In this document: in pieces, positions 22,107-34,012 of the stretch | Numbering within the stretch: the stretch's first letter is position 1 | Layout: each line of letters opens with the position of its first letter | Assembly (NCBI RefSeq): GCF_002127325.2 | Contig: NC_035436.2 | Location: 20,867,645-20,931,644, forward strand | Source: Helianthus annuus | Taxonomy: Eukaryota > Streptophyta > Magnoliopsida > Asterales > Asteraceae | DNA length: 64,000 nucleotides | Direction: 5' to 3' | Notes under the pieces: model-generated | What the model was told of the DNA's origin: nothing | Seen by the model: the letters and a program-made list of their open reading frames with translations, nothing else | Databases searched by the model: none | Program-made: the position numbers and the translations under genes

Positions 22107-24584
22107 TTACTGAAACAAATGAGGATATTTCTCTTGCATCGTGGATTCCACTTCCCACGTAAATTCGGGACCTCTACGGGCATCCCATTTGACCTTAACA
22201 ATAGGCACGTGCTTTCTTCGAAGCTTCTTCACCTGTCGATCCTCAATCGACAAAGGTTTTTCTACGAATTTCAAACTCTCATCTATGTGTATATCTGTAT
22301 GCGGTATAACCAGTGATTCGTCAGCGAAACACTTCTTCAAATTACAGATGTGGAACACATTATGAATAGCGCTAAGCTCTTCAGGCAAATTTAACTTGTA
22401 AGCGACTGACCCGACACGTTCGATAATCTCGAAAGGTCCTATATATCTCGGGCTTAGCTTGCCTTTCTTTCCAAATCGCATCACACCCTTCCAGGGCGAT
22501 ACTTTAAGCAATACCTTATCACCTACATCGAAGTGAAAATCTTTGCGCTTAGGATCCGCATAACTTTTCTGCCTATCCCTGGCAGCTTTCAAACGATCGC
22601 GAATCTGAACGATCTTGTCTGTCGTCTCAAAGACGATATCTGGTCCTGACAGTTGGACATCCCCAACTTCTGCCCAACAAATGGGCGATCTACACTTTCT
22701 ACCGTATAAGGCCTCAAAAGGCGCAGCCTTTATGCTGGAATGGTAGCTATTGTTGTAGGAGAATTCAATCAGTGGTAGGTTCTTATCCCAACTACCACCC
22801 AAGTCGATCGCACATGCACGAAGCATGTCTTCCAAAGTTTGAATAGTACGCTCACTCTGACCATCAGTCTGAGGATGATAAGCCGTACTAAAATTCAAAC
22901 AAGTGCCCAACGATTGTTGGAAACTCTTCCAAAAATGCGACGTATATCTAGTATCTCTATCGGAGATAATAGATATAGGTATACCATGTAGCGCTACAAT
23001 CTTATCGACGTATAATTGAGCTAACATATCGGAGCTATACGTCTCCTTGATGGGTAGAAAATGAGCTGACTTAGTCAGTCTATCTACTATGACCCATATG
23101 GTATCATTTCCCTTTTTCTTCTTCGGCAACTTGGTGATGAAATCCATTGTCACCATTTCCCATTTCCACTTGGGAATTTCAGGTTGTTGAAGCAAACCTG
23201 ACGGCTTCTGATGCTCAGCCTTGACTTGCGCACAAGTCAAACATTTAGCTACATGCTCAGCTACTGACTTTTTCAAACCAATCCACCAGTAGTTTGCTTT
23301 CAAATCCTGGTACATCTTATCAGCTCCAGGATGAACGGAATATTTAGAGCTGTGGGCTTCCTGGAGGATAACATCCCGAAGTCCTCCATAAACTGGAACC
23401 CATATTCGTCCGTTTAGTCGTAACATTCTATCTTTGTCGTAGGATAACTGCTCCTCAGTTACTCCTAACTTCTCTGCAGGATAGTTAGCTTCCAACACAG
23501 CTTCCTTCTGTGCAGCTAACACCCTTTCATTCAAATTATTTCTTATCTCAATGCGCTTGGCATTGATCCTGATCGGTTTCACCCTTTCCTTTCTGCTTAA
23601 GGCGTCGGCAACTACATTGGCCTTGCCTGGATGGTATCTTATCTCACAGTCATAATCGTTTAGAGTTCCCATCCATCGCCTTTGACGCATGTTCAATTCC
23701 TTCTGATTGAACAAGTGCTGAAGACTCTTGTGATCCGAATAAATTATACACTTGGTTCCATACAAGTAATGTCTCCATAGCTTCAAAGCAAATACAACCG
23801 CACCCAATTCCAAATCGTGGGTGGTGTAGTTCTTTTCGTGCACCTTTAATTGTCGAGAAGCGTAGGCAATGACTTTACCTTTCTGCATGAGTACACAGCC
23901 CATGCCAGTATGTGATGCATCACAATATACCACAAATTCTTCTATGCCATCGGGCAATGTCAATACTGGCGCATTGCTCAGCTTCTTCTTCAAAATATCG
24001 AAGGATTCCTGCTGCTTAGGGCCCCAATCAAACTTAATCTTCTTACGAGTCAACGAAGTTAGGGGCGCAGCAATTCTTGAAAAGTTCTCGATAAATCTCC
24101 TATAGTATCCTGCCAATCCGAGGAAACTGCGAATCTCAGTAGGCGTCTTTGGCTCCTGCCAATTCATGACTGCTTCTACTTTAGCGGGATCTACTTGGAT
24201 ACCACGCTCGCTTACTACATGTCCAAGGAACTGGACTTCTCGAAACCAAAATTCACACTTCGAAAATTTGGCATAAAGCTTCTCCTGATGCAGAAGTTTG
24301 AGAATACAACGAATGTGTTTCTCATGGTCAGCTTGACTCTTCGAGTAGATAAGGATGTCGTCAATAAAGACAATGACGAATTTATCTAGATAGGGCTTGC
24401 AGACACGATTCATGAGATCCATGAATGCGGCTGGTGCGTTAGTGAGTCCAAAAGGCATCACTAGGAACTCGTAATGTCTATAACGAGTCCTAAACGCGGT
24501 CTTGTGCACATCTTCTTCTTTGACTTTCAGCTGATGATAACCTGACCTCAGGTCGATCTTTGAGAAATAGCTTGCTCCTTGCAA
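22107..24584 (-). pseudogene. gypsy-2 pol, RT to chromodomain
   Basis: 825 codons in the same frame as the upstream segment, separated from it only by the stop at 24585-24587. RT continues with [11 protein letters not shown], RNase H has VVYCDAS, integrase has HPGADK and a CLTC zinc region, SDRDTRY and TDGQSERT. The C-terminus (GPEFTWEVE, ending near 22107) is the chromodomain-like block of Tekay-type chromoviruses, thought to steer integration to heterochromatin. All catalytic motifs in this part look intact. A true start codon is absent; the visible piece begins after the nonsense codon. Confidence 0.9.
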
Positions 24585-26333
24585 CTAATCGAACAGATCG
24601 TCGATCCTGGGTAACGGATACCTATTCTTGATAGTGACCTTATTAAGCTCACGGTAATCGATGCACAGACGCATCGAACCATCCTTCTTCTTAACGAACA
24701 AGATTGGCGCTCCCCAAGGAGATGAGCTAGGTCTAATAAAACCCTTAGCTAATAAATCATCCAACTGCGCCCTCAACTCCTTCATCTCCGTTGGTGCCAA
24801 TCTGTATGGTGCTCTTGCTACAGGCGCAGCGCCTGGAATGATGTCTATCCGAAACTCCACTTGCCTATCTGGTGGCAAACCGGGTAGTTCTTCAGGGAAT
24901 ACTTCAGGGTATTCTGAGATAACAGGGATATCTTCAATCTTCGGTTTCGGCTCATCAATGGTAACTTGTGCCATATAAATGACACATCCTTTTTGCATGC
25001 ATCTGGATGCTTTGAGCATGGACACTTGCTCAGGCAATCCATGCTGGGTATCTCCTTGAATAGTGAGTGACTCACCAGACGGAGTCTTCACTACTACTTG
25101 CTTTCTGTTGCACAGAATCTGGGCTTGGTTACTCGATAACCAATCCATGCCTATCACTATATCGAATCCAGCTAGCTTAAAGGGAAGCAAGGATAACGGG
25201 AAAGAATGATTCCTAATGGATATAACACATCCATCTAGAACAGTCGAGGCGGTTTCTATGGTTCCATCGGCTAATTCCACCTCATATTTCACACTTAGGG
25301 TCTTAACAGGAAGGTTCAACAATTTACAGAACTTATCATCTACAAACGACTTATCAACTCCTGAATCAAACAAGATTCTAGCAAAAACATCATTTACAAG
25401 AAACGTACCTGTAATGACGTTGTCATCAAGAACTGCTTCCTTGGCGTCCATTCTGAAGACTCTCGCATTAGTCTTCTTTCCCTCGTCAGCTTTCTTTACA
25501 TTCTTTGGGCAATTTGGCCGGATATGCCCTTTCTCGTTGCAACCAAAACAAGTTGCATCCTTAAGCTTCTTGCAATCTAAGGCCTTATGGTCTGTGGACT
25601 TGCAGATTCCACATCGCCTTTCTTGAGACTGGGATTTCGCTTCCAAACGACATTTCCCAAAATGGTGTCTCTTGCAGGTCTTGCATCTGGGTCTCTCACC
25701 CGATTGATGATCTCCTTTCTTAGATCCCGACCCTTTCCTATGGTCGTTGTTCCCTCTGTGTCGTTTCTCAGATCTTCGTGAGGTGTCATCCTCACGTTTC
25801 CTCTTGTTTTCCTCTGAGCTTTTCATAGCTCTCAATCTGACTACATCTTGAGTGAGGGAGAGGGATAGATCAGCTACGGATCTAAATGTCGTAGGCCTTG
25901 AAGCGACGCTTGCCTTTATCTCCGGTGCCAGACCCCCAATAAATCGAGCAATCCTTCGCGGCTCCGGGGTCAACAGATAAGGCACTAACCGAGATAAAGT
26001 GTTGAACGTAGTAAGATACGCTTGACAATCGAGGTTCTTCATAACCAGAGATACGAAATCCGATTCAATCCTTTCGACCTCATGCTGCGGGCAGAAATTC
26101 TCTTTGATCAGGGCCACAAATTGTTCCCATGACATACCGTACAGTGTGGCCTTACCGGCAGCTTGTAGGAGTGACTTCCACCATGCTAACGCATCTCCCT
26201 TGAACGACTGGGACACGTACTTCACGACGTCCCTATCAGCACACCCGCTGATATCAACCACAGTATCCATCTCATCCAGCCATGTCATGCAGTCAACTGC
26301 TCCTTTTTCCCAGTAAAATCTCTGGGTTTGCAA
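24585..26333 (-). pseudogene. gypsy-2 gag-protease-RT N-terminus
   Basis: Gag capsid region (WLDEMDTVV onwards), then zinc knuckles [14 protein letters not shown] and [14 protein letters not shown]. Protease has [12 protein letters not shown], where the usual Ala after DSG is Val. It ends in RT at [13 protein letters not shown] followed by TAG (24585-24587), where relatives have a Gln: a CAG-to-TAG nonsense change. The 5' end overlaps the gag N-terminal frame (26680-26285) in a different frame, so a one-base indel lies near 26310. Confidence 0.9.
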
Positions 26334-26680
26334 GATACGAAATATTTGTACGTACAGGACTTGCTGTGCGTATCATGCTTCAGCTTGACTTCTTGCTTAG
26401 GAATACTGCTGTGGTTGGAGGAGTGATTATCCTCCTCATCCTTCTTCGGCTCACTCTTTTTAGAAGGTGGCTTACTATGAGCCTCAGAATGAGTCTTGGG
26501 CTTTACGTGCGATACTGTTCGGGTCCTACTCCGAGTACCGCTAGATTCCCTGAATTGCCTATCCATAGCTTTGGCAACAGCGTTATCTATCAGTGCTTGC
26601 AATTCTTCACCAGTGACGTGAATCCTGGTATTATCTGGGTGTTCTCCAGAATGACTGTTGGTCTCCTCCGATTTGGCCAT
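26285..26680 (-). pseudogene. gypsy-2 gag N-terminus
   Basis: Starts MAKSEETNSHSG. It is a charged, Ser/Lys-rich leader ending KPRDFTG, which joins in sense to the capsid part read in the frame from 26333. The frame breaks at a run of G and A, a common slippage site. The start is chosen as the first ATG in frame after the leader. Confidence 0.8.
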
Positions 26681-27564
26681 GTAGCTTTAAGCTACATAAA
26701 AGGACAAGGTCTTATTTAGAAACCTAACAGTATTATCGTTCTAGACGATTTATTAACCATGGTATTAATAACCATAATAGTTAATTTAATTAATTTCATT
26801 CAGGGCTTTTATTAGCAACTTTATTATGGAATGAAATATATATATTGGCACAATAGGCCTAGTCACTTCGGACAACTTACTAAATTATAAATTTAGATTT
26901 TTATAGGATTAGCATTGTATAATTAAACAAATAATCCTTTACTAGGCAGGGAGTCATAAACCACAACTGCCACTATATGACATAGTCATAACCCGTAGGT
27001 ATCAAGTCATAAACAGACTTGTGTACAGATATAATCTGTAGATAATTTATTAAAAAGGGTGGCTTGTGTGATTTTACAGATCACGCTTGGCCAGGAATGT
27101 TAACATGTTTTCAGATGTTAACAGAGATTTGAATCTTTTCAACCAGGTTTTACCATATTGGCTAGGCCTGTTAATAAGGCATTCAAGCTAGGTTCTACCT
27201 TACTACGATTCTTATTAAAATGACAAATCCAATAAAAATTGATATTTTCCATTTATTTTAATATTATTTTCATGCACATAAATAAAATGAGAAATTCAAA
27301 TTAACCATTTCAAATTTTAATAAAGTAACTAGGACATCTTTGCCCTAAACGGGACTTTAATTCAAATAACATGAATAACATGCCCGCGCAGGGGCTAAAC
27401 CAATAACAACAACAACAAATAAAACAAAACAAACCCACGCAGGGGTTAACAGAACAACATACCCACGCAGGGGTAGAATAAGAGAGATATACCCACGCAG
27501 GGGTAGAATACAGGAATAAATGTCCACGTAGGGACATGAGTAATAGAGCTAACAATCAAAGGAT
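26681..27564 (-). repeat. Untranslated gap with CCACGCAGGGG minisatellite
   Basis: About 880 bp between the extra ORF and gag. At about 27380-27535 the motif CCACGCAGGGG recurs about five times at irregular 20-50-bp spacing, with slightly changed forms (CCGCGCAGGGG, CCACGTAGGG). The rest is AT-rich with no ORF. Confidence 0.65.
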
Positions 27565-28851
27565 TTAATAATCCTTCTTACTCTTACCCTTAATCAAGTC
27601 AACCATCTTCTTGAACATACCGCGGTTGTGTCGGCGATCATTTTGCAATTCCCGTCGCACGTCGTGTATCCCTTGCAGGATTTCTTGGACTTGCGGTGGC
27701 GACATCATCGGCGCCGGCGGCGGTGGCTGATACTGCGGTGGCTGTGGAGGCTGCGGCTGCTGGTATCCCTGCGGTGGGAATCCAAAAGCTGATTGTCCCG
27801 TAGCCCAGGGACCTCCAAAAGTACTCTCCTGATTGAGAGGGTTGTAGCCTGAGGCTAACCAGTAGGGATCTCCCGTATAATCATAACCGGGAGGAAAAGT
27901 CGGCTCGAAAGGGTTGAACTGTGCTGCGCTAGCATACGCAGGGATGGGCTCTCCAAAGTTCGGCGGCGGTAGTGGCGCAATAGTCGCAGAAGTAACCTCT
28001 GAGACGGGATGCTGAGATTCTCCCATCTCTGACTCCTCGTGGAGCGGCGAGTAGCGGCCGCTACCTGAATGTCGAGGGGTGGCAATGCGAATCCCTCCTC
28101 GCGTAGACATACGCGCGTTCCTCCTTGGCCTCTGAGGCGGAGGAGGTAAAACCGGTGGTGGTGGTGGCGACGGAGTGATCACGTCGCGCCAAAAGGCCTC
28201 AGATGGGTCCTGCTGCAAAGGCGGCTGCTGAAGCTGCTGCTGCTGAGAGTGGTGCTGAGAGTGCACGGGAGAACCGTGGTAAGACTGGTGCATGGGGGAG
28301 TTGTGGTGGCTGGGGGTATAAAACCAATCATGCTGTTTAAACCTCTCCTCGTAGCTGTCAACACCATTGAATGGTGATCCCCTGTATGGTGACCCATCCG
28401 ATATCTCAATGGGATGGTTAGGCGTGCCGGACGGTGGCAGGGAAGGGTCAGTGTCCTCGTCGACCTCCATCTCGTTACCACCAGAGAAGTGGTCTTCAGG
28501 TCCTAGTGGGTTATGACCCACTGGTTCATCCAAGAAAGCATCAGGGTTATACAGGCCCTGATAAACTGGTGCTGGGTAGTGGTGAGGTGACTGGTGTAAT
28601 GGAATGAAAGATCCATGGGAGTCATGGGGCCCATTTTCAGAATGTGTCCCAAAGGAGTGAGGTATGGATGGTGAGGTGCTCAAAGATACCGAGTGCCTGG
28701 CTGGCTCGGCGAATGATCTCCAAAGATCATGGGCTGCAGTGTTGTGCGAAGCTGATGGGGCTCGCCTGTGTGATGGTCCTGCCTCGTGGTCATGTGATGT
28801 GGCGAATCCTCCTCGTCCTCGCATACGTGGCGGCATGATTGAACCTGTCAA
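27565..28851 (-). CDS. Extra ORF between 5' LTR and gag of gypsy-2 (function unknown)
   Basis: 428 codons, uninterrupted, sense to the element and starting about 190 bp after the primer site. The protein is strongly disordered in composition. An N-terminal Ser/His/Pro-rich part (about 1-130) leads to an acidic patch MEVDEDTDPS, then Gln/Pro tracts around 210-250 and 360-390. A compact C-terminus (about 385-428) is predicted helical and basic (QEILQGIHDVRRELQ then MVDLIKGKSKKD). It has no zinc knuckle, protease or polymerase motif. Its intactness beside a broken gag-pol is notable. It could be an accessory or leader protein of the retrotransposon or a captured host fragment; I do not recognise it. 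Confidence 0.7.
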   Translation of the reverse strand: MTGSIMPPRMRGRGGFATSHDHEAGPSHRRAPSASHNTAAHDLWRSFAEPARHSVSLSTSPSIPHSFGTHSENGPHDSHGSFIPLHQSPHHYPAPVYQGLYNPDAFLDEPVGHNPLGPEDHFSGGNEMEVDEDTDPSLPPSGTPNHPIEISDGSPYRGSPFNGVDSYEERFKQHDWFYTPSHHNSPMHQSYHGSPVHSQHHSQQQQLQQPPLQQDPSEAFWRDVITPSPPPPPVLPPPPQRPRRNARMSTRGGIRIATPRHSGSGRYSPLHEESEMGESQHPVSEVTSATIAPLPPPNFGEPIPAYASAAQFNPFEPTFPPGYDYTGDPYWLASGYNPLNQESTFGGPWATGQSAFGFPPQGYQQPQPPQPPQYQPPPPAPMMSPPQVQEILQGIHDVRRELQNDRRHNRGMFKKMVDLIKGKSKKDY

Positions 28852-29019
28852 AAATTAAACAAGTTGCACAACAAAATATATAAGACAAAGCTAATAATAA
28901 ATAAAAAGAAAACAAACGAAATTTGAACATTTCCTAAGTTCTTTGTCTAGACTCGAAAATCGAGGATTGTGCAATTGTGTAACTGAGATTAAACACAAAG
29001 GACTAGTGTTTAATTCACT

Positions 29020-29040
29020 CAGCGTTGGCTCTGATACCAA
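29020..29040 (-). other. tRNA primer-binding site of gypsy-2
   Basis: Minus-strand TGGTATCAGAGCC starts three bases after the 5' LTR end and matches the 3' end of initiator methionine tRNA. It supports minus orientation. Confidence 0.85.
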
Positions 29041-29042
29041 CC

Positions 29043-32000
29043 TGTCACACCCCGATCTCCACGTGTCACCGGTGGGCCCGGTGTGGGGTACAGTGACGTA
29101 GTTGGCATCGTCATAGACAAACAACACAATATAATAATGCATAGCGGAAGCAGAATAGATACATTTCAACTTTTAAATAAATTGAAATAATAAATATCAC
29201 AGTAGTTGAAACGGATCCACAGGCGGATCAAATAAAAATAAGATAAAGTTGTTCAACAGTTTATTTTGTCGTCCGAGCTTGCGAGACTATAGTGGACGCT
29301 TTTAGGAAACAGCCAGCCTAGTTCGTATAGTACCTGCACTTAACCTTTTGGGAAAAATACGTCAGTTTACACTGGTAAATACAAATCGACTGACTCATTT
29401 TGAAAATGATTGAAAATTGATTTAAATGCACAAGGCATAAATATTTTTATTAACTTGGGATAATTATGCAATATAAACTTGTGAACGAATTACATGTTAC
29501 TCGTACATTTGGTGGCCCGGGATCTGCTGTCCGGGCTAAAGATTAAATGACACACCACATTAAAGAGTTATACACGCCGGGTGTACGCCTACACCCCGTG
29601 CTCTGGTCGTGGCCATCTCGTAAGATAATGCCAAGGATATCCGGGACACGGTCAATAACCCCCCAAAGCCTAAAGTAAGAACAAGACTGTTTAAACGAGT
29701 CGCACAAACTATTCAAGACTGTACACCCATAGGGCGCATGATTTATGCGCTCGATCAAGCGGTATTTTAAATACCGTACCCCAAGCCCGTATAGGGAAAA
29801 TAAGTCAAAAATGTATTTACCTGAGCAAGTATGAATCACAAACGGTAAGTGTAGGTAGCTTTTACTGGGCCTCCTAATCTGGAACAAAGGTTTATAATAA
29901 CCTATTAGATTCCTAACGGGTCTTTTATTTAAGCCTAAGCTTGACCGGTTAGTTTTAAGGACGATACGGTACAAGCGCACGATTAAGCGAAAGACCGGAT
30001 AGAATGTGATTTAGACCCGACAAGTTTGAATACTTGTATAATATGGGTATACTAAATACATTCTGGATTTTGAGATAAAAATGATAACGTTTGACCCGTT
30101 TCGGTCAATTTATGCAAACTAGTTACGTAAACCGAACCGAACGCTGAAAGGGCGTTACGGGTAGCCAAAAGAGTCAAATGCAAGTTCCCTGAGATAATAT
30201 GCTTTAGATATGATATAATATCAGTAAGTTATGTTCTATTATGCCCCGAATGATTTTAAACTCAATCTATGCCTTAGAAGGGCATTTTGGTCATTTAAAA
30301 GATTATAAAAGAGTCAATTTGGAATTCTGGGTTACGGGTCTGAATTATACAGTAAATATACTTCATTTAACATATTATAACAGTAGGGTATGACCCATAT
30401 ACCAAACTTAACATTTAAAATCAAACTATGCACCGTAGGGGTATTTTAGTAATTTCACGAGGGCTAAAAATGCCAAAACTGGAAATCTGAGTTTATATAC
30501 TTATACTTACTGTTATTATATGAAAATATACTAAATACATCAGTAGGTATGAGTCTTATATGTTTAAAATGAGTATAACGCTTACTATGCGCTAAAAATG
30601 CTAAAAATGCGATTTAGAGCCATTTCCGGGTTTTTAAAAGAAAGCTGAGATTTTTATATTTCCAGAAGGCTCAAAATAATCTATTTAACATATAAAATCA
30701 GTAGAAAAAGGTTTCGGGTCAAAAGAATGTATAAAACTCATTTTATGGCTTAAACGGTCAAAATCGGTATTAACCGAACCGACTAAGTGATCTAAGATCC
30801 GTTCAGCCAAAAATTAAATAAAAATCATCAAAAATCCCAAAATATTATATAACATCAGTGGGTAAAAAGTTTTATATCAAAACGTGGCCTGAAATGGGTT
30901 ATATGCGAAATGCGTCGTTTATGTAACTTTAAAATATAGTTTTACGCTATCGGCCATAACTCAAAATCTGGACCACCAACTGGTCTCAAATTTTCGGTGC
31001 AAGTTTATATATTAGAAATAAAGATTTATACTCTTTCACTTTTCCAAAAATCACGTTTTATATCAAAAAGGGCAAAATAGTCAACTTTAAGCATAATTCG
31101 GAAACATGCAAATGAATCGGCTAAGCATAGACTCAAGCAACAAAAATTCCAGAGAGTTTTACCAAAATAAAAATGGTCAAAAATACTCTCTAATACAGAT
31201 CTCAAACATGCATGTACGAATCCGAATCGATAGTCTACGAAAAAGTCGTTTTACAAGACTTTCGGTTCCGATTCGTATTTATACTAAAGATTGTCGAGTT
31301 GATGATGATAAAATACATTCTTATCTCCATTAGAAGTTATTTTTGATGATCAAACGAATTGCATGCCATCTACATTACCATTTAAGCTTATTTTTGCAAA
31401 AACAACTTCTGTTGACTTTTTAGAAACAAGTTTGACTCGACAATTAGCATGCATAAAGTGGGAATCAGAGAATACCCTTTTGAGGGTTTGTTTCCCACAT
31501 AAATACCAACATATATGTGGTTTCAATTTGAGAAATGACTGAGTAAAACTCGTTTAATCAAAAAGTCAAACTACAAGAACAACGGTTTTGACTTTTACTA
31601 ATAATCAAGGCAAGAACAAATTAGAGACTGATATAGAAGCTTACAAAGGTCCTATTGATGCTTAGTTAACACTTAGAGGTGGCCTTGTCGTTCAAATTTG
31701 CTCCAGAAAGTCTTGAGAGTGTTCTTGAGAGTTGAGAGCTTCTTGGTCACAATGAAAATGCCAAAGAAATGATCTTTTGATCTGATTTAAAGAGGATTCA
31801 GATGTTTGGAGATAGCACACTGTTGCACTAGGCATGCATGGGATTTAATTGGTGCAAAAGGAGGTGGTATTAGCTGTTTTACACTTCAAAAATGGACCAG
31901 AATGCAAATAATTCGCGAACTCAGCATCTGATAGTCTCACGCGGCCCGCTTGGGCATGTCCAGGCGGGTCGCCTGGCCTGCTGGTCAGCCAAACAACTTT

Positions 32001-32586
32001 CACACTTGGCAGATTTGGTCACTGTTCTTGCACGCGATGTTTCGGCTAGTTATCTTGACTCGTAAACCCCCAAACTTGGTTTCTAAGAACCTTGGGACAT
32101 TTACCAACATGGTAATGTCCTCGGATAACTTTGCGCTCAACCGAAAAACCATGAAATTCGACGTTGACGCTTTTAACCCCTCAAGTACGGTTTTGGCCAT
32201 AACTTTCTCATACGTTAACGAAACTTCATGAAATTTTTACCACATATTCTAGTGAGTATATTCTAGCATTACAATGCTTCGGGTCTGCCAAAAGTTCACT
32301 CAGAGGTATAAATTCAACATGTTGACACTTTTGGCCCCTATAGTTTGTAATTCCTCACTTTTGTGCAATTTCCGCGTCGTATGATCCATGAACCATCCGT
32401 TTAAGGTTATAAACATTATGTAGGGTTATCATAGAGTCTATTTATCCATTGTTGACACTTTGGACCCTTACGTTCCATAGTTTTCACTGTTTGTCACTTT
32501 TAGTCCCTCTAAAGTTTGTTTTCACATACCGGAACCTTATGACACGTGTCAAGACATTATTGGACGAAATTTTTCGAGGTGTTACA
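29043..32586 (-). repeat. 5' LTR of gypsy-2
   Basis: 3,544 bp, same length and ends as the 3' LTR. Visible differences are mostly transitions. Confidence 0.92.
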
Positions 32587-32591
32587 TGTTT

Positions 32592-33282
32592 ACAAAAATC
32601 ATTATTTAAGTTGTTCTTTTTCTCTTTATTGGTAAAAAGTCAATGTTATTAGTATGACATAAATTAGATTGTTCTTCTTAGTAATTGTTATGCAGATTTA
32701 ATTAATAAATAGTTATTGTAAAGTTACGATATAAGTTAAGGGTTTATATATGATGAATAAAATCTTTTCATTATTAAAGGTTAATTGACTATGTTACAAA
32801 TGAATATAAAATGATATTAATATATTTCTTACCTCTATTAAATTGAAAACACATTTATTGTTCATAAATCGGTATAGCTAACCTTAATATTATCTTATCT
32901 ATAAAACTTTAAAATGTTAAGTTCTCTCAGTCTATAATTTTAAAACATAGCTTAATAAATTTTTTGTCTTTTTGCGAGATAGTCCTCTGGTTGGTTGCTC
33001 TTTTTTAGCTTTTATTTATATGTTAGAAAAACTTATATATCGACTTTTTAAATAATCTCAGACATGGATGACAAATTTTTTTTTTGTAATTTAAACTATT
33101 TTATTTTAAGAAGTACTAAAATCATAGATCATTTATGTATATGTTTTAACCATAAATTAGAATTCGATATTAATTATTATATATTATTAATGAGTTAAAG
33201 ATGAAATTGCCATGTGGCATTAATTGGAAATAGGTTAAAGGAGGAAATGCCATTTGGCATTAGATATAATCCTTTATTAGTA
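32592..33282 (-). other. Remainder of Helitron H0, AT-rich
   Basis: No gene. Near the right end it has two GCCAT(G/T)TGGCATTA motifs (about 33208 and 33250), like the sub-terminal GCCA(C/T)(T/G)TGTC motifs seen beside the other Helitron 5' ends here. Confidence 0.5.
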
Positions 33283-34012
33283 CTAGCGGTAAGACCCGTG
33301 TGCAAACACGGGTCGTTTCTTAGAAAACCATGCATAACACATATTGACAGAGAGTAAAAAAAAAATTAGTGCAAACTTACAAAACCGATATAAATTAATG
33401 ATCAATAGATTTATTCAACAGCAATTCCATTATATTGATAGCAAACCACTGTTGTCTATTAACTGTTAAAAACCTCTGTTGCTTTCCAACAGCCTTTCCT
33501 AAAAACTGTTATCCATTATCTCCAACAGAGCTTGCCAGATGCATAGATAGTAAACAGATATGCATGTTAGTCAACCCATGTTAAAAAGGTCAGTCAACAG
33601 AAATTACAAAGGTTAATAAACAGATGTTAAGAGAATAATGTTATTAACAAAGAATTTAGTACTCTCATTAAAAATGAGAGCTGCAAACACGGGTCGTTTC
33701 TTAGACAAGCATGCATAACACATATTAATAGAACATATAGATACGTGCATAGATATTGTACCAAAACGTGTTATCTATTATAGCTAAAAGACAATTATAA
33801 ACATAGATTATCGGTTAATATATCAATTACATACAATTTAACTGTTTAACCAAAAAGACAATATAAACTGTTTATAGACATACGTACTTAATAGAATTTG
33901 AATACAACTTAAGGTTCAACAAACGTTAACTACAAACACACAATCACCTGCCTCAACAACTTTCAGCAAAACTAAATCAAGGAATCAGCAGATTTTAGAA
34001 ATCAGCAGATCT
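33283..34012 (-). other. H1 3' sub-terminal region with repeated end
   Basis: The block GCAAACACGGGTCGTTTCTT followed by GCATAACACATATT occurs at about 33302 and again at about 33685. The Helitron end is therefore partly duplicated internally. The remainder is AT-rich with CAGATGTTA-type short repeats. No gene. Confidence 0.55.

Larger units (their letters stand above)
18527..32586 (-). mobile_element. Complete Tekay-like Ty3/gypsy chromovirus (gypsy-2), 14 kb
   Basis: LTRs of equal length (3,544 bp) begin TGTCACACCCCGATC and end GAGGTGTTACA on the + strand. Element sense is minus: 5' LTR 29043-32586, primer site 29028-29039, an extra ORF 28851-27565, gag from 26680, pol to 22107, polypurine tract 22071-22088, 3' LTR 18527-22070. 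Target duplications TATTT (18522-18526) and TGTTT (32587-32591) differ by one base. The LTRs differ at only about a dozen positions by eye, so insertion is young. One frameshift and one nonsense codon disable the main ORF. Confidence 0.92.

Noticed and set aside
27380..27540. Regular CCACGCAGGGG repeats as a CRISPR-like array
   Set aside because: Plant nuclear DNA; spacing is irregular, the repeats are short and degenerate, and there are no cas genes. A minisatellite fits better.
19027..29980. Identical 145-codon minus frames at 19027-19464 and 29543-29980, and other frame pairs, as possible duplicated genes
   Set aside because: They are the same positions in the two LTRs of gypsy-2, so their identity reflects LTR copying. 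No domain or composition suggests coding.
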